Source of the DNA: DATDIC01 sp963777625
GTDB lineage: Bacteria; Pseudomonadota; Alphaproteobacteria; Acetobacterales; Acetobacteraceae
Direction of reading: 5' to 3'
DNA length: 64,000 nucleotides
Assembly: GCA_963777625.1 (NCBI GenBank)
Contig: CAVZRO010000026.1
Location: 372,001-436,000, forward strand
The notes beneath the pieces are model-generated. The model saw only the letters and a list, made by a program, of their open reading frames with translations. It made no database searches and was not told the origin of the DNA. Made by a program: the position numbers and the translations under genes. Every line of letters begins with the position of its first letter. Position 1 is the first letter of the stretch. Of the stretch, positions 1 through 7,362 are shown piece by piece.

Positions 1-26
1 ACGAACGGAAAGGAGCACCCCGCCCC

Positions 27-809
27 ATGGCGATGCCCGAATTCACCCTGCGCCAGCTTCTGGAAGCCGGCGTTCATTTCGGCCACCACACGCGCCGCTG
101 GAACCCGAGCATGGCGCCGTACCTGTACGGCGTCCGCAACCAGGTGCACATCATCGACCTGCAGCAGACCGTGCCGATGCTGGACCGGGCGCTGCGCGCG
201 GTGCGGGATGTCACGGCGGCGGGCGGCCGCGTGCTGCTGGTCGGCACCAAGCGCGCGGCGGCCGAGTATGTGGCGGACGCAGCCAAGCGCTGCGGCCAGT
301 ATTACATCAACCACCGCTGGCTCGGCGGCACGCTGACCAACTGGAAGACCATCACCGGCAGCATCAAGCGGCTGCGCCAGATCGAGGAAACCCTGTCCGG
401 CGACACCACCGGCCTGACCAAGAAAGAGGTGCTGAACATCACCCGCGAGCGTGACAAGCTGGAACGCGCGCTGGGCGGCATCAAGGACATGGGCGGGCTG
501 CCGGACATCCTGTTCATCATCGACACGAACAAGGAAAAGCTGGCGGTCGAGGAAGCCACCAAGCTGAAGATCCCGGTGGTGGCGGTGCTCGATTCCAACT
601 CCGATCCGGCCGGCGTGACGTTTCCGATTCCCGGCAACGACGACGCCATTCGCGCCATCACGCTCTATTGCGACCTGGTGGCCGGCGCGGTGCTGGATGG
701 GATCAGCGCGGAACTGGCCGCTTCGGGCGGCGATATTGGGGCGGCGGAGGAACTGCCGCCGGAGCCGCAGCGGCGCACCGAGGCTCCGGCCGAGCAGCCT
801 GCCGCGTAA
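27..809 (+). CDS. rpsB: 30S ribosomal protein S2
   Basis: Structural protein of the small ribosomal subunit, 260 aa, close to the usual S2 length. The N-terminus reads FTLRQLLEAGVHFGHHTRRW, the hallmark S2 opening, and the conserved stretches HRWLGGTLTNWKT and LPDILFIID follow. The ATG at 27 lies 11 nt after an AAGGAG at 10-15; a second ATG at 33 is too far from it, so 27 is preferred. The C-terminal 30 residues are Glu/Pro/Ala-rich and probably disordered. It is followed after 27 nt by tsf, the classical rpsB-tsf pair, and the two are very likely co-transcribed. The promoter lies outside the window. Confidence 0.98.
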   Translation: MAMPEFTLRQLLEAGVHFGHHTRRWNPSMAPYLYGVRNQVHIIDLQQTVPMLDRALRAVRDVTAAGGRVLLVGTKRAAAEYVADAAKRCGQYYINHRWLGGTLTNWKTITGSIKRLRQIEETLSGDTTGLTKKEVLNITRERDKLERALGGIKDMGGLPDILFIIDTNKEKLAVEEATKLKIPVVAVLDSNSDPAGVTFPIPGNDDAIRAITLYCDLVAGAVLDGISAELAASGGDIGAAEELPPEPQRRTEAPAEQPAA

Positions 810-836
810 CCTTTTGCGAATACTGGAACCTGACCG

Positions 837-1751
837 ATGGCCGATATCACCGCTGCACTGGTGAAGGAGCTGCGCGACAAGACGGGCGCGGGCATGATGG
901 ACTGCAAGCGGGCGCTGACCGAAGCCGGTGGCGAACTGGAGCCGGCCATCGACTGGCTGCGCAAGAAAGGCCTGGCGGCGGCGGCCAAGAAGTCCGGCCG
1001 CGTGGCGGCCGAGGGGCTGGTCGGCGTCGCCTCCATGCCGCTGAAGGCGGCGATGGTGGAGGTGAACGCGGAAACCGATTTCGTCGCCCGCAACGAGCTG
1101 TTCCAGCAATTCGTGGAGACAGTCGCGAAGCTGGCGTTGACGGTGGGCGAGGATGTGGAGGCGCTGAAGGCGGCGCCTTATCCGGGCAGTGGCCGCGCCG
1201 TGGGTGACGAGCTGACGCACCTGGTGGCGACGATCGGCGAGAACATGGCGCTGCGGCGCGCCCGCGTCATCGGCCTGCCGCGTGGCGTGGTCGCGACCTA
1301 TGTGCATCAGCCGTTGCGGCCGGGCCTGGGGCGCATCGGTGTCATCGTGGCGGTGGAAGCGGCGGGCGAGCTGGAAGGCCTGGAACTGCTGGGCCGCCAG
1401 ATGGGCATGCAGGTCGCCGCCAGCCGGCCGGAATGGGTGGACATCGCCGGGGTGGATCCGGCGGCGCTGGAGCGGGAGAAGGACATCTTCCGGGCGCAGG
1501 CGAAGGAATCCGGCAAACCGGACGCGATCATCGAAAAGATGGTCGAGGGACGGGTGCGGAAATTCTACGAGGAAGTGGCGCTGCTGGAGCAGGTGTGGGT
1601 GCATGACGGCGAAAGCCGCGTGAAGGCCGTGCTGGCGAAGGCAGGCGCGAAGGTTGCGGATTTCGCGCGCTTCAGCCTAGGCGAAGGCGTGGAGAAGCCG
1701 CAAGGTCCGGACTTCGCCTCGGAAGTGGCCGGAATGACGCAGCGGAGCTAG
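837..1751 (+). CDS. tsf: Translation elongation factor Ts
   Basis: Guanine nucleotide exchange factor that recycles EF-Tu-GDP during elongation. It is 304 aa, normal for bacterial EF-Ts. The N-terminal UBA-like helix region contains KTGAGMMDCKRAL (about residues 16-28, signature 1) and the core contains EVNAETDFVARN (about residues 78-89, signature 2). It is placed directly downstream of rpsB on the same strand. Only a weak GGAA stands before the ATG, so translation may rely on coupling within the rpsB-tsf transcript. No obvious hairpin terminator is seen in the 24 nt before the convergent peptidase gene. Confidence 0.98.
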   Translation: MADITAALVKELRDKTGAGMMDCKRALTEAGGELEPAIDWLRKKGLAAAAKKSGRVAAEGLVGVASMPLKAAMVEVNAETDFVARNELFQQFVETVAKLALTVGEDVEALKAAPYPGSGRAVGDELTHLVATIGENMALRRARVIGLPRGVVATYVHQPLRPGLGRIGVIVAVEAAGELEGLELLGRQMGMQVAASRPEWVDIAGVDPAALEREKDIFRAQAKESGKPDAIIEKMVEGRVRKFYEEVALLEQVWVHDGESRVKAVLAKAGAKVADFARFSLGEGVEKPQGPDFASEVAGMTQRS

Positions 1752-1775
1752 CTAAGGCATCCGCTTTGTGCCGCC

Positions 1776-2648
1776 CTACTGCGACGACTGGTCGAACGTG
1801 TTGCAGGACCGCATGTCGCCGCTGTGCAGCCCCACCGACAGCCAGTGTACGCGCTGCGCCGAAGATCCGTGCGTGAAACTGTCCGGCACCGCCACCGGCC
1901 GTCCCGCCTGCCGCTGCAGCCGGTCGTCGCCGATCGCCGACGCGGTGGAGATCGCCTGCTGAACGTCGGCATCACCGATATTATGGTGCCGCTCGTTCAT
2001 GTGGTAGGCCCACACGCCCGCTAGGCAATCCGCCATCAGTTCCGTTCGCACCGACAGCGCGTTCGCCCGCTGGCGATCGGCCTGCGCCTCTGCCTGTTGC
2101 ACCTTTGGCAGCAGCCCGATCAGGTTCTGCACGTGATGCCCGACCTCGTGCGCGATCACGTAGGCATAGGCGAAATCACCACCGCCGCCGAGCTTGCGCT
2201 GCATGTCCTGGAAGAACGACGTATCGAGATATAATTGCCGGTCGCGCGGGCAATAGAACGGTCCCATCGCCGATTGCGCCGTGCCGCACGCGGACCCCGT
2301 CACGCCCGAATACAGCACCAGCACCGGCTTGACATATTGCCGCCCGCCTTGCTGCGGCAGGATTTCCGTCCACACGTCCTCGGTCTCGCCCAGGATGCGG
2401 GCGACGAAATTGCCCATCTGGTCGGTCGGCGCGCCCTGCCGTCCGGCCTGCTGCGAAACCTGCGGCTGGTTCGACCCTGTAACCATCTCCGCGCCGCCGA
2501 TCAGCAGGCGCGGATCGATCCCAGTGGCCCAGCCAATCAGGCATAGCACCGCGATCGCGCCGATACCCAGGCCGCCGCGCGCCACTCCACCGCCGATGCC
2601 ACGGCGGTCGTCGATATTGCTGGATGGCCGAAGGTCGTCGTCCTCCAT
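1776..2648 (-). CDS. Neutral zinc metallopeptidase (YpfJ/PF04228 type)
   Basis: Putative membrane-anchored zinc peptidase of 290 aa. After a short charged N-terminus there is one transmembrane segment at about residues 24-42, then a Gly/Gln-rich linker and the catalytic domain. The zinc site HEVGHH is at residues 167-172, preceded by the family stretch FYCPRDRQLYLDTSFF. A later conserved segment contains ELMADCLAGVW, which supplies the family's third-ligand region. These features are diagnostic of the YpfJ/neutral zinc metallopeptidase family, whose substrates are unknown. The gene converges on tsf with a 24-nt gap and is probably monocistronic. Its upstream neighbour region is decayed DNA. 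Confidence 0.93.
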   Translation of the reverse strand: MEDDDLRPSSNIDDRRGIGGGVARGGLGIGAIAVLCLIGWATGIDPRLLIGGAEMVTGSNQPQVSQQAGRQGAPTDQMGNFVARILGETEDVWTEILPQQGGRQYVKPVLVLYSGVTGSACGTAQSAMGPFYCPRDRQLYLDTSFFQDMQRKLGGGGDFAYAYVIAHEVGHHVQNLIGLLPKVQQAEAQADRQRANALSVRTELMADCLAGVWAYHMNERHHNIGDADVQQAISTASAIGDDRLQRQAGRPVAVPDSFTHGSSAQRVHWLSVGLHSGDMRSCNTFDQSSQ

Positions 2649-2699
2649 CGGGATTCTCCGGTTCGGGTGCCGCCGCTTCTACCCTACGCCCACTAGTGC

Positions 2700-2991
2700 C
2701 TCGTCACAGTGGTTTTGACTGGTTGAGCGTCCCTCGGACTTAGTTCCGGCAAGGCCGACCCTCGGCAGCTCCACGATCGGACCCACGCCCCACAGCCAGC
2801 CATCGACCGGGTTCCTCGGCGACAGGAACGCTGAGAATGTGATCGGCGCGAGGCCGAAAGGCACACTCTGTGCCGGCTGAAAGGATGGGCTCCGGCGGCG
2901 GCGATTGCGCCTGCTGGGCCTGCGCGCCAGCGCTCGCCGCCACGCCCACCGCAGCCTTCAGCGCCAAATGCAATCGAGTTGCGTGTGTCAT
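2700..2991 (-). pseudogene. Remnant of a secreted/outer-membrane transporter-like (MetA-pathway-of-phenol-degradation family) gene
   Basis: An ATG at 2991 with an AGG-type ribosome site opens a good signal peptide (MTHATRLHLALKAAVGVAAS, then AGAQAQQAQ). After about 45 residues the frame loses sense, while the overlapping minus frame around 2720-2860 reads PITFSAFLSPRNPVDGWLWG followed by VGPIVELP. From family knowledge this resembles the segment after the N-terminus in Phenol_MetA_deg/transporter-like outer-membrane proteins (FSAFLSP, W-G-VGP, LPTA). The central hundred or so residues and the C-terminus are absent, so I read it as a gene fragment left by deletions plus a frameshift. A short expressed 83-aa protein is possible but less likely. 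Confidence 0.55.
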
Positions 2992-3071
2992 CTGGTGACC
3001 TTTTCCGATCGTGGGCTCGTGCCATCCGTATCGGTTCCGGTCGACTTTGCGATCACCTCGTATATCATGCC

Positions 3072-3223
3072 GCTGCCCGCCCTTTCCAGCCATTCTCCCG
3101 CGGCGCGATACAGCCCAGCCAGCAGGGGGCGCCTCGGAGGTCGCCAGCGCCCATAACGGAATACTCAAGGTTGCGTCGTCCGCCGACGAGACACGTTTCA
3201 CGTTCCGGATGCCGCTGGCCTGA
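3072..3223 (+). pseudogene. Remnant of a sensor histidine kinase C-terminus (HATPase_c)
   Basis: In one plus frame (about 3072-3131) the translation reads ARPFQPFSRGAIQPSQQGA, which resembles the F-box of a histidine kinase ATPase domain. In the next frame (about 3131-3223) it reads ASEVASAHNGILKVASSADE and then TRFTFRMPLA followed by a stop, matching the usual end of the domain (reading like SEIVEAHGG...TTFTFTLPL). The glycine-rich G2 box that should join the two parts is missing, so there is a deletion or frameshift between them. No start codon or upstream kinase sequence remains. The remaining 90 nt before the enoyl-CoA hydratase gene show nothing else. Confidence 0.5.
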
Positions 3224-3316
3224 TCCGCCCCGGCGGAGGGGTGGCAGACTCCCGCCAGCCGCTGTTGCCCTTCGCACCGCTGACCGCCAAGCTTGCCGGG
3301 CAAAGCGGAGCCGCCA

Positions 3317-4099
3317 ATGACGGACCTGACTGAAACCATTGCCGACGGGATCGCCGTCCTGACGCTCAATCGTCCGGACCGGCTCAACGCCCTGTCGCCG
3401 GAGATGCTGCATGGGCTGCAGGCGGCGCTGACCCGTCTCGGCACAGACGACACGATCGGCGCCATCATCATCACCGGCGAAGGCCGCGCCTTTTGCGCCG
3501 GTGGCGACGTCAAGGACATGACGACGCGGCACCACCACAGTTTCGAGCAGCGCATCGATCGCCTGAACCGCATGCATGCACTGCCCCAGCTCATGCGCCG
3601 GCTGCCCAAGGTGATTATTGCCGGGGTGAACGGGGTCGCCGTCGGCGCCGGCCTGGGACTGGCGATGGCATGCGACCTGCGGCTCGCCGCCCGTGGCGCC
3701 CGCTTCGGGACCGGGTTTGCCGGCATCGCCTATTCCGGCGACTTCGGCGGCTCCTGGCTGATGACGCGGCTGGTCGGCTCGGCCAAGGCGCGCGAACTTT
3801 ACCTGCTCGGCGACATGATCGGCGCCGACGAAGCCGCCCGCATCGGCCTGGTCACCCGCAGCGTCGACGACGCGGCGCTGGCGGAGGAAACCATGGCGCT
3901 GGCCCGCCGCTTCGCCGCCGGCCCGCACCTGGCTTACGCGTACATGAAGAAGAACCTGCACGCCGCGGAAATCGAACCGCTTTCGTTGGTCTGCGACATG
4001 GAGGCGATACACCAGGCGCGCACCGGCCTGTCGGACGATCACCGGGAAGCGGTTGCCGCGTTTGCGGAGAAGCGGCCTGCGGTTTTCCATGGCCGCTGA
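3317..4099 (+). CDS. Enoyl-CoA hydratase/isomerase family protein
   Basis: Crotonase-fold enzyme of 260 aa that probably hydrates or isomerises an enoyl-CoA in fatty-acid or aromatic-acid degradation. The N-terminus reads IADGIAVLTLNRPDRLNALS, followed by the oxyanion-hole segment GRAFCAGGDVKDM (about residues 55-67) and a second one, GVAVGAGLGLAMACDLRLAA (about residues 108-127). The start at 3317 is chosen because GGAG at 3307-3310 lies 6 nt upstream; an in-frame ATG at 3293 has no such site. Several subfamilies share this pattern, so the exact substrate cannot be assigned. It stands alone, flanked by decayed sequence upstream and an unrelated small gene downstream. Confidence 0.9.
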   Translation: MTDLTETIADGIAVLTLNRPDRLNALSPEMLHGLQAALTRLGTDDTIGAIIITGEGRAFCAGGDVKDMTTRHHHSFEQRIDRLNRMHALPQLMRRLPKVIIAGVNGVAVGAGLGLAMACDLRLAARGARFGTGFAGIAYSGDFGGSWLMTRLVGSAKARELYLLGDMIGADEAARIGLVTRSVDDAALAEETMALARRFAAGPHLAYAYMKKNLHAAEIEPLSLVCDMEAIHQARTGLSDDHREAVAAFAEKRPAVFHGR

Positions 4100-4269
4100 C
4101 CGACGCGTGCGTGTTGATTTTACTATCGCCGGGCGGTCAACTGCCTATTGCAGATGACACAGGTTGGTGAGCAAGATGAACTCTGCCGCCGAAGCACGAG
4201 GAGATGAGTAGAACAAGCCAATATCACCCGCGTTAACGCGGCAGTTGTCGCACTGAAAGGGGGCCACCC

Positions 4270-4743
4270 ATGCCATTCGACGGAACGGAGTTTCGCGTCG
4301 CTCCACTCCGTGTGACGCCAATCGCGCCTGAGGCGAAAGGGATCTGGAGCCGGGTGCGCGTTGCGACCACGGCATTATTCACCCAGGCCCGCGCCCTGCC
4401 CGTCTGGTCGCTGGCGCCGAACGAGCCCGTGGTACCCTCCGAGGTCACCGCTGTGCAGTTGTTGCGCGCCGCCCGCGGCCTGATCGAGCTGGAGGACAAA
4501 TGGGTCCAGGGGCGCTATGAAACCGTGCGTGGCCGCCGCTGTGCGATGGGCGCACTGCAAGCGGCATCGCGCGTCCTGCGCGATCCCCGCGCCTTCGAGG
4601 AGGCCAAGGACCTGTTGCGCACGGAGGCTGTGGTGCGCGGCTACAGCCACGTCGAGAAGATGAACGACCGGTCCACCCACGCCCAGGTGCTGGCCGTGTT
4701 CGATGCGGCCATCGCCAGGGCCGAAGCGCGGCTGCCTTTTTAG
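4270..4743 (+). CDS. DUF6197-like protein of unknown function
   Basis: A 157-aa soluble protein with no signal peptide or membrane segment. The central part reads LLRAARGLIELEDKWVQGRY and then GRRCAMGALQAA, and the end reads KMNDRSTHAQVLAVFDAAIA. The combination of a W-Q-G motif, a C-x-x-GAL motif and N-D-(R)-x-T...VL..FD.AI is what I associate with DUF6197; no activity is known to me. The ATG is preceded by AAGGGGG at a suitable distance. The 170 nt upstream contain a short perfect palindrome (CGCGTTAACGCG) but no recognisable promoter. Family assignment is from memory of the pattern only. Confidence 0.7.
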   Translation: MPFDGTEFRVAPLRVTPIAPEAKGIWSRVRVATTALFTQARALPVWSLAPNEPVVPSEVTAVQLLRAARGLIELEDKWVQGRYETVRGRRCAMGALQAASRVLRDPRAFEEAKDLLRTEAVVRGYSHVEKMNDRSTHAQVLAVFDAAIARAEARLPF

Positions 4744-4752
4744 GCGGCCGCT

Positions 4753-4890
4753 TTATTTTCGCTCGGAGCTCGGGGCTGCCGACGTGGCCCCGGTTGCTCT
4801 ACGCGTGTGGATGGCCACCACCGCGGCCAGTGCCGGAAACAGCAGCGCCAGCGACATCGGCGGCTGTGACATCGGTTCCGGCACCGCCGT
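4753..4890 (-). pseudogene. Possible PEP-CTERM C-terminal anchor remnant
   Basis: A minus-strand frame carries TAVPEPMSQPPMSLALLFPA followed by LAAVVAIHTRRATG. A VPEP motif, a hydrophobic helix and a short Arg-rich tail is the layout of the PEP-CTERM sorting signal used by exopolysaccharide-associated exported proteins. Upstream of it the frame does not read like a protein and I see no signal peptide within 300 nt, so only the tail seems to remain. The rest of the 4743-5324 gap holds no other gene I can support, only the palindromic repeat just before birA. Confidence 0.35.
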
Positions 4891-5217
4891 CAGCACATCG
4901 AGCCGGTTGATTGCAATTGCGCCGGATTCCCGTGGGGGCCCGGTTGCGGCTGATTGATCAGGAGCGCTACGAAACTGATATCCGGGCAGACTCGATAGCA
5001 CACCCGCAAAAGGCGCTGAATTATCGTCCGCTCCGGCTCGAGTGCGCGAAATCCGACGCCGCCGCAAAGCCCGCACATGCAGCCAACAACACTGGATTGC
5101 GCACGAGGGATATTCCTCTTCCAAGCCTGTTGTTGTTTTATGTGGCTTCTGCAAATCAGCCGGCGGTTGCAATCTCTTCTCATACCAACCTGCGAGGACG
5201 AAGACTCTCTAGCATCA

Positions 5218-5302
5218 GTCATGCCGGCGAAAGCGCGTCGAGGCGAGAGCCCACGAGATTCCGAGGGTTTGCCTGGATTCCCGCTTTTCGCGGGAATGAC
5301 GA
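5218..5302. repeat. REP-like imperfect inverted repeat
   Basis: The left arm begins GTCATGCCGGCGAAAGC at 5218 and the right arm ends TTCGCGGGAATGACGA at 5302; they are imperfect inverse complements. The right arm is itself a hairpin (TTCCCGC, TTTT, GCGGGAA type). GTCATTCCCGCGAAAGC-like palindromes of this kind are widely dispersed in proteobacterial genomes as REP or small MITE-like elements. It ends 22 nt upstream of birA. Confidence 0.6.
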
Positions 5303-5323
5303 GCGCAGGTCACCCTCAATGCG

Positions 5324-6049
5324 GTGAAAGACTGTCCCGGTGTGATCACATTCGACCTGCGAACTCATGACAGTCTCGGTTCCACCAATGACGAAGCCCG
5401 TCGTCTGATGGACGCGGGCGCCCCGCACGGCACCGTCGTTACTGCAAACCTCCAGACTGCCGGTCGTGGCCGGCAGGGCCGGCACTGGGTCAGCCCCATC
5501 GGCAATCTCTATCTCAGCATCCTGCTGCGCCTGGCTCAGCCCCCTGCCCGCTTCCCGGAGGTTGGGTTTCTCGCCGCCCTCGCGGTGGCGGATGCAATCG
5601 ACTGCTTCGCCCCCGCCCGCGCCACCCTAAAGTGGCCGAACGACGTGCTCGTGGACGGCGCAAAACTATCGGGCATCTTGCTGGAGCGCGCCGATCCGGC
5701 CTTGATCGTCGGCATCGGTCTCAATGTGCTGCATGTGCCATCCGGCACCCCCGGTGCCGCTACCTCGCTCGCGCGGCTCGGCGCCGCCAACGCCAGTATT
5801 GCGTCGGTGCGTGCTGCGCTGCTGGACGCCGTCGCCCGCCGGCTGGCGCAGTGGACCGAGAATGGCTTCGAGCCGATTCGCGCCGAATGGCTCGCGCGGG
5901 CGCATCCGCCTGGAACCCAGCTTGTCGTAACAACGGCAACCGGATCTGTCCGCGGCCAGTTTGCCGGCCTCGCGACCAACGGTGCACTGCTGCTCGACAC
6001 CGACAATGGGCAGCGACAGCTTATTGCCGGGGACGTTGCGGTGGCGTGA
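5324..6049 (+). CDS. birA: Biotin--[acetyl-CoA-carboxylase] ligase
   Basis: Attaches biotin to the lysine of the AccB biotin carrier via biotinyl-5'-AMP. The 241-aa protein opens with DSLGSTNDEARRLMDAGAPH and has the biotinyl-AMP binding loop GRGRQGR at residues 47-53, then GNLYLSILLRL and the catalytic segment LKWPNDVLVDGAKLSGIL (about residues 102-119). A C-terminal SH3-like domain is present. There is no N-terminal helix-turn-helix, so this is a class I, non-repressor BirA. In many alphaproteobacteria birA sits in the nuo region; here it follows a REP-like element and stands alone. No clear ribosome site precedes the ATG. Confidence 0.95.
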   Translation: MKDCPGVITFDLRTHDSLGSTNDEARRLMDAGAPHGTVVTANLQTAGRGRQGRHWVSPIGNLYLSILLRLAQPPARFPEVGFLAALAVADAIDCFAPARATLKWPNDVLVDGAKLSGILLERADPALIVGIGLNVLHVPSGTPGAATSLARLGAANASIASVRAALLDAVARRLAQWTENGFEPIRAEWLARAHPPGTQLVVTTATGSVRGQFAGLATNGALLLDTDNGQRQLIAGDVAVA

Positions 6050-6118
6050 GTTCCGCTGCCCTCGACGTGCCTGCCGCCCCGCCCTAAGCTGCGGTCAAGT
6101 GTGGAGGAGCGACATCTA

Positions 6119-7336
6119 ATGGCCGCTGAAAACTGCTTGTCCGACGTGCGGGTCCTCGATCTCACGCAGTTCGAAGCAGGCCCCTCCTGCACCGAGGTTC
6201 TCGCCTGGCTCGGCGCCGACGTGGTGAAGCTGGAGAATCCGAAAAACGGCGATCCCGGCCGCCAGATCAGCAATCCCGCCGGCACCGACGCGCATTATTT
6301 CCTGCAATACAACGCCAACAAGAAATCGATCACCGTCAACCTGAAAGCACCCGGCGGCCTGGACCTGGTGAAGCAGCTTGCCGGCAAGGCCGACGTCTTC
6401 ATCGAGAATTTCGCCCCCGGCGCAATCGAGCGTCTCGGCCTCGGTCCCGACGTGGTGCGCGAGCTGAACCCCCGCATCATCTATGCGCAGGTAAAAGGCT
6501 TCGGCACCGGTTCACCCTTCGAGAACAATCTTGCCTTCGACATGATCGCCCAGGCCTGCGGCGGCACCATGAGCATCACCGGCGAGCCCGACGGACCGCC
6601 CCTGAAGCCGGGCGCCACGATCGGCGACACCGGCACCGGCATGCTGATGGCGATCTCCATCCTCGCCGCCCTGCATCGCCGCAACCGTACCGGCGAAGGC
6701 GAGCATCTCCAGGTCGCCATGCAGGACGCGATGTTCCAATACATTCGTGGAGCGTTCGCGACACAGACCCGATCCGGCAAGCCAGCGCACCGCGCCGGGT
6801 CGGGCAGCGTGCTGTCGCGCAATCCACCGATGGGCACCTATCCGTGCAAAGGCGGCGGCCCGAACGATTACGTCTATGTCTATACCAGCCGTGCCAACCC
6901 CGAGCACTGGCGCCGCCTGCTCGGCGTGATCGGACGCGAAGAGCTGATCGGCGATAAGCGCTACGACAGTCCTGAAGCCCGGCGCGCACGCGAACCCGAA
7001 GTCGATGCCATGGTCGCGGAATGGACGCGCAAGCACGACAAGCACGAGGCGATGCGTATCATCGGCGCCGCTGGCATCCCCGCCGGCGCCGTGCTGGACA
7101 CCAACGAATTGCTGCACGACGCCAGCTTCGAGGCGCGTGGCATCATGCAGACGATCGAACATCCCACCGCCGGGCCGTACAAGATGCCGGCGTTTCCGGT
7201 GCGCTTCTCGGGCCGGCCACCGACCGTGAAGCCGGCGCCGCTGCTCGGCCAGCATACCGACGAGGTACTGGACGACTGGCTGACCATCAGCCGTGATGAG
7301 ACCGCGACCTTGCGCGGCAACGGCGTGCTCGGCTGA
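6119..7336 (+). CDS. Class III CoA-transferase (CaiB/BaiF; formyl-CoA transferase-like)
   Basis: A 405-aa family III CoA-transferase that moves CoA between carboxylic acids through an aspartyl-CoA thioester. The N-terminus reads VRVLDLTQFEAGPSCTEVLA, then LGADVVKLENPKNGDPGR and YAQVKGFGTGSPF; a conserved Asp within VAMQDAMFQY (about residue 202) is in the position of the catalytic Asp. The start at 6119 is preferred over GTG 6101 because GGAGGAG at 6103-6109 fits it. It is followed after 26 nt by a ThDP enzyme. That pair resembles frc-oxc of oxalate degradation or a 2-hydroxyacyl-CoA lyase pathway; the exact acyl group is unknown. Confidence 0.9.
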   Translation: MAAENCLSDVRVLDLTQFEAGPSCTEVLAWLGADVVKLENPKNGDPGRQISNPAGTDAHYFLQYNANKKSITVNLKAPGGLDLVKQLAGKADVFIENFAPGAIERLGLGPDVVRELNPRIIYAQVKGFGTGSPFENNLAFDMIAQACGGTMSITGEPDGPPLKPGATIGDTGTGMLMAISILAALHRRNRTGEGEHLQVAMQDAMFQYIRGAFATQTRSGKPAHRAGSGSVLSRNPPMGTYPCKGGGPNDYVYVYTSRANPEHWRRLLGVIGREELIGDKRYDSPEARRAREPEVDAMVAEWTRKHDKHEAMRIIGAAGIPAGAVLDTNELLHDASFEARGIMQTIEHPTAGPYKMPAFPVRFSGRPPTVKPAPLLGQHTDEVLDDWLTISRDETATLRGNGVLG

Positions 7337-7362
7337 AGCGACCTAGCGGCAGGAGACGATAC

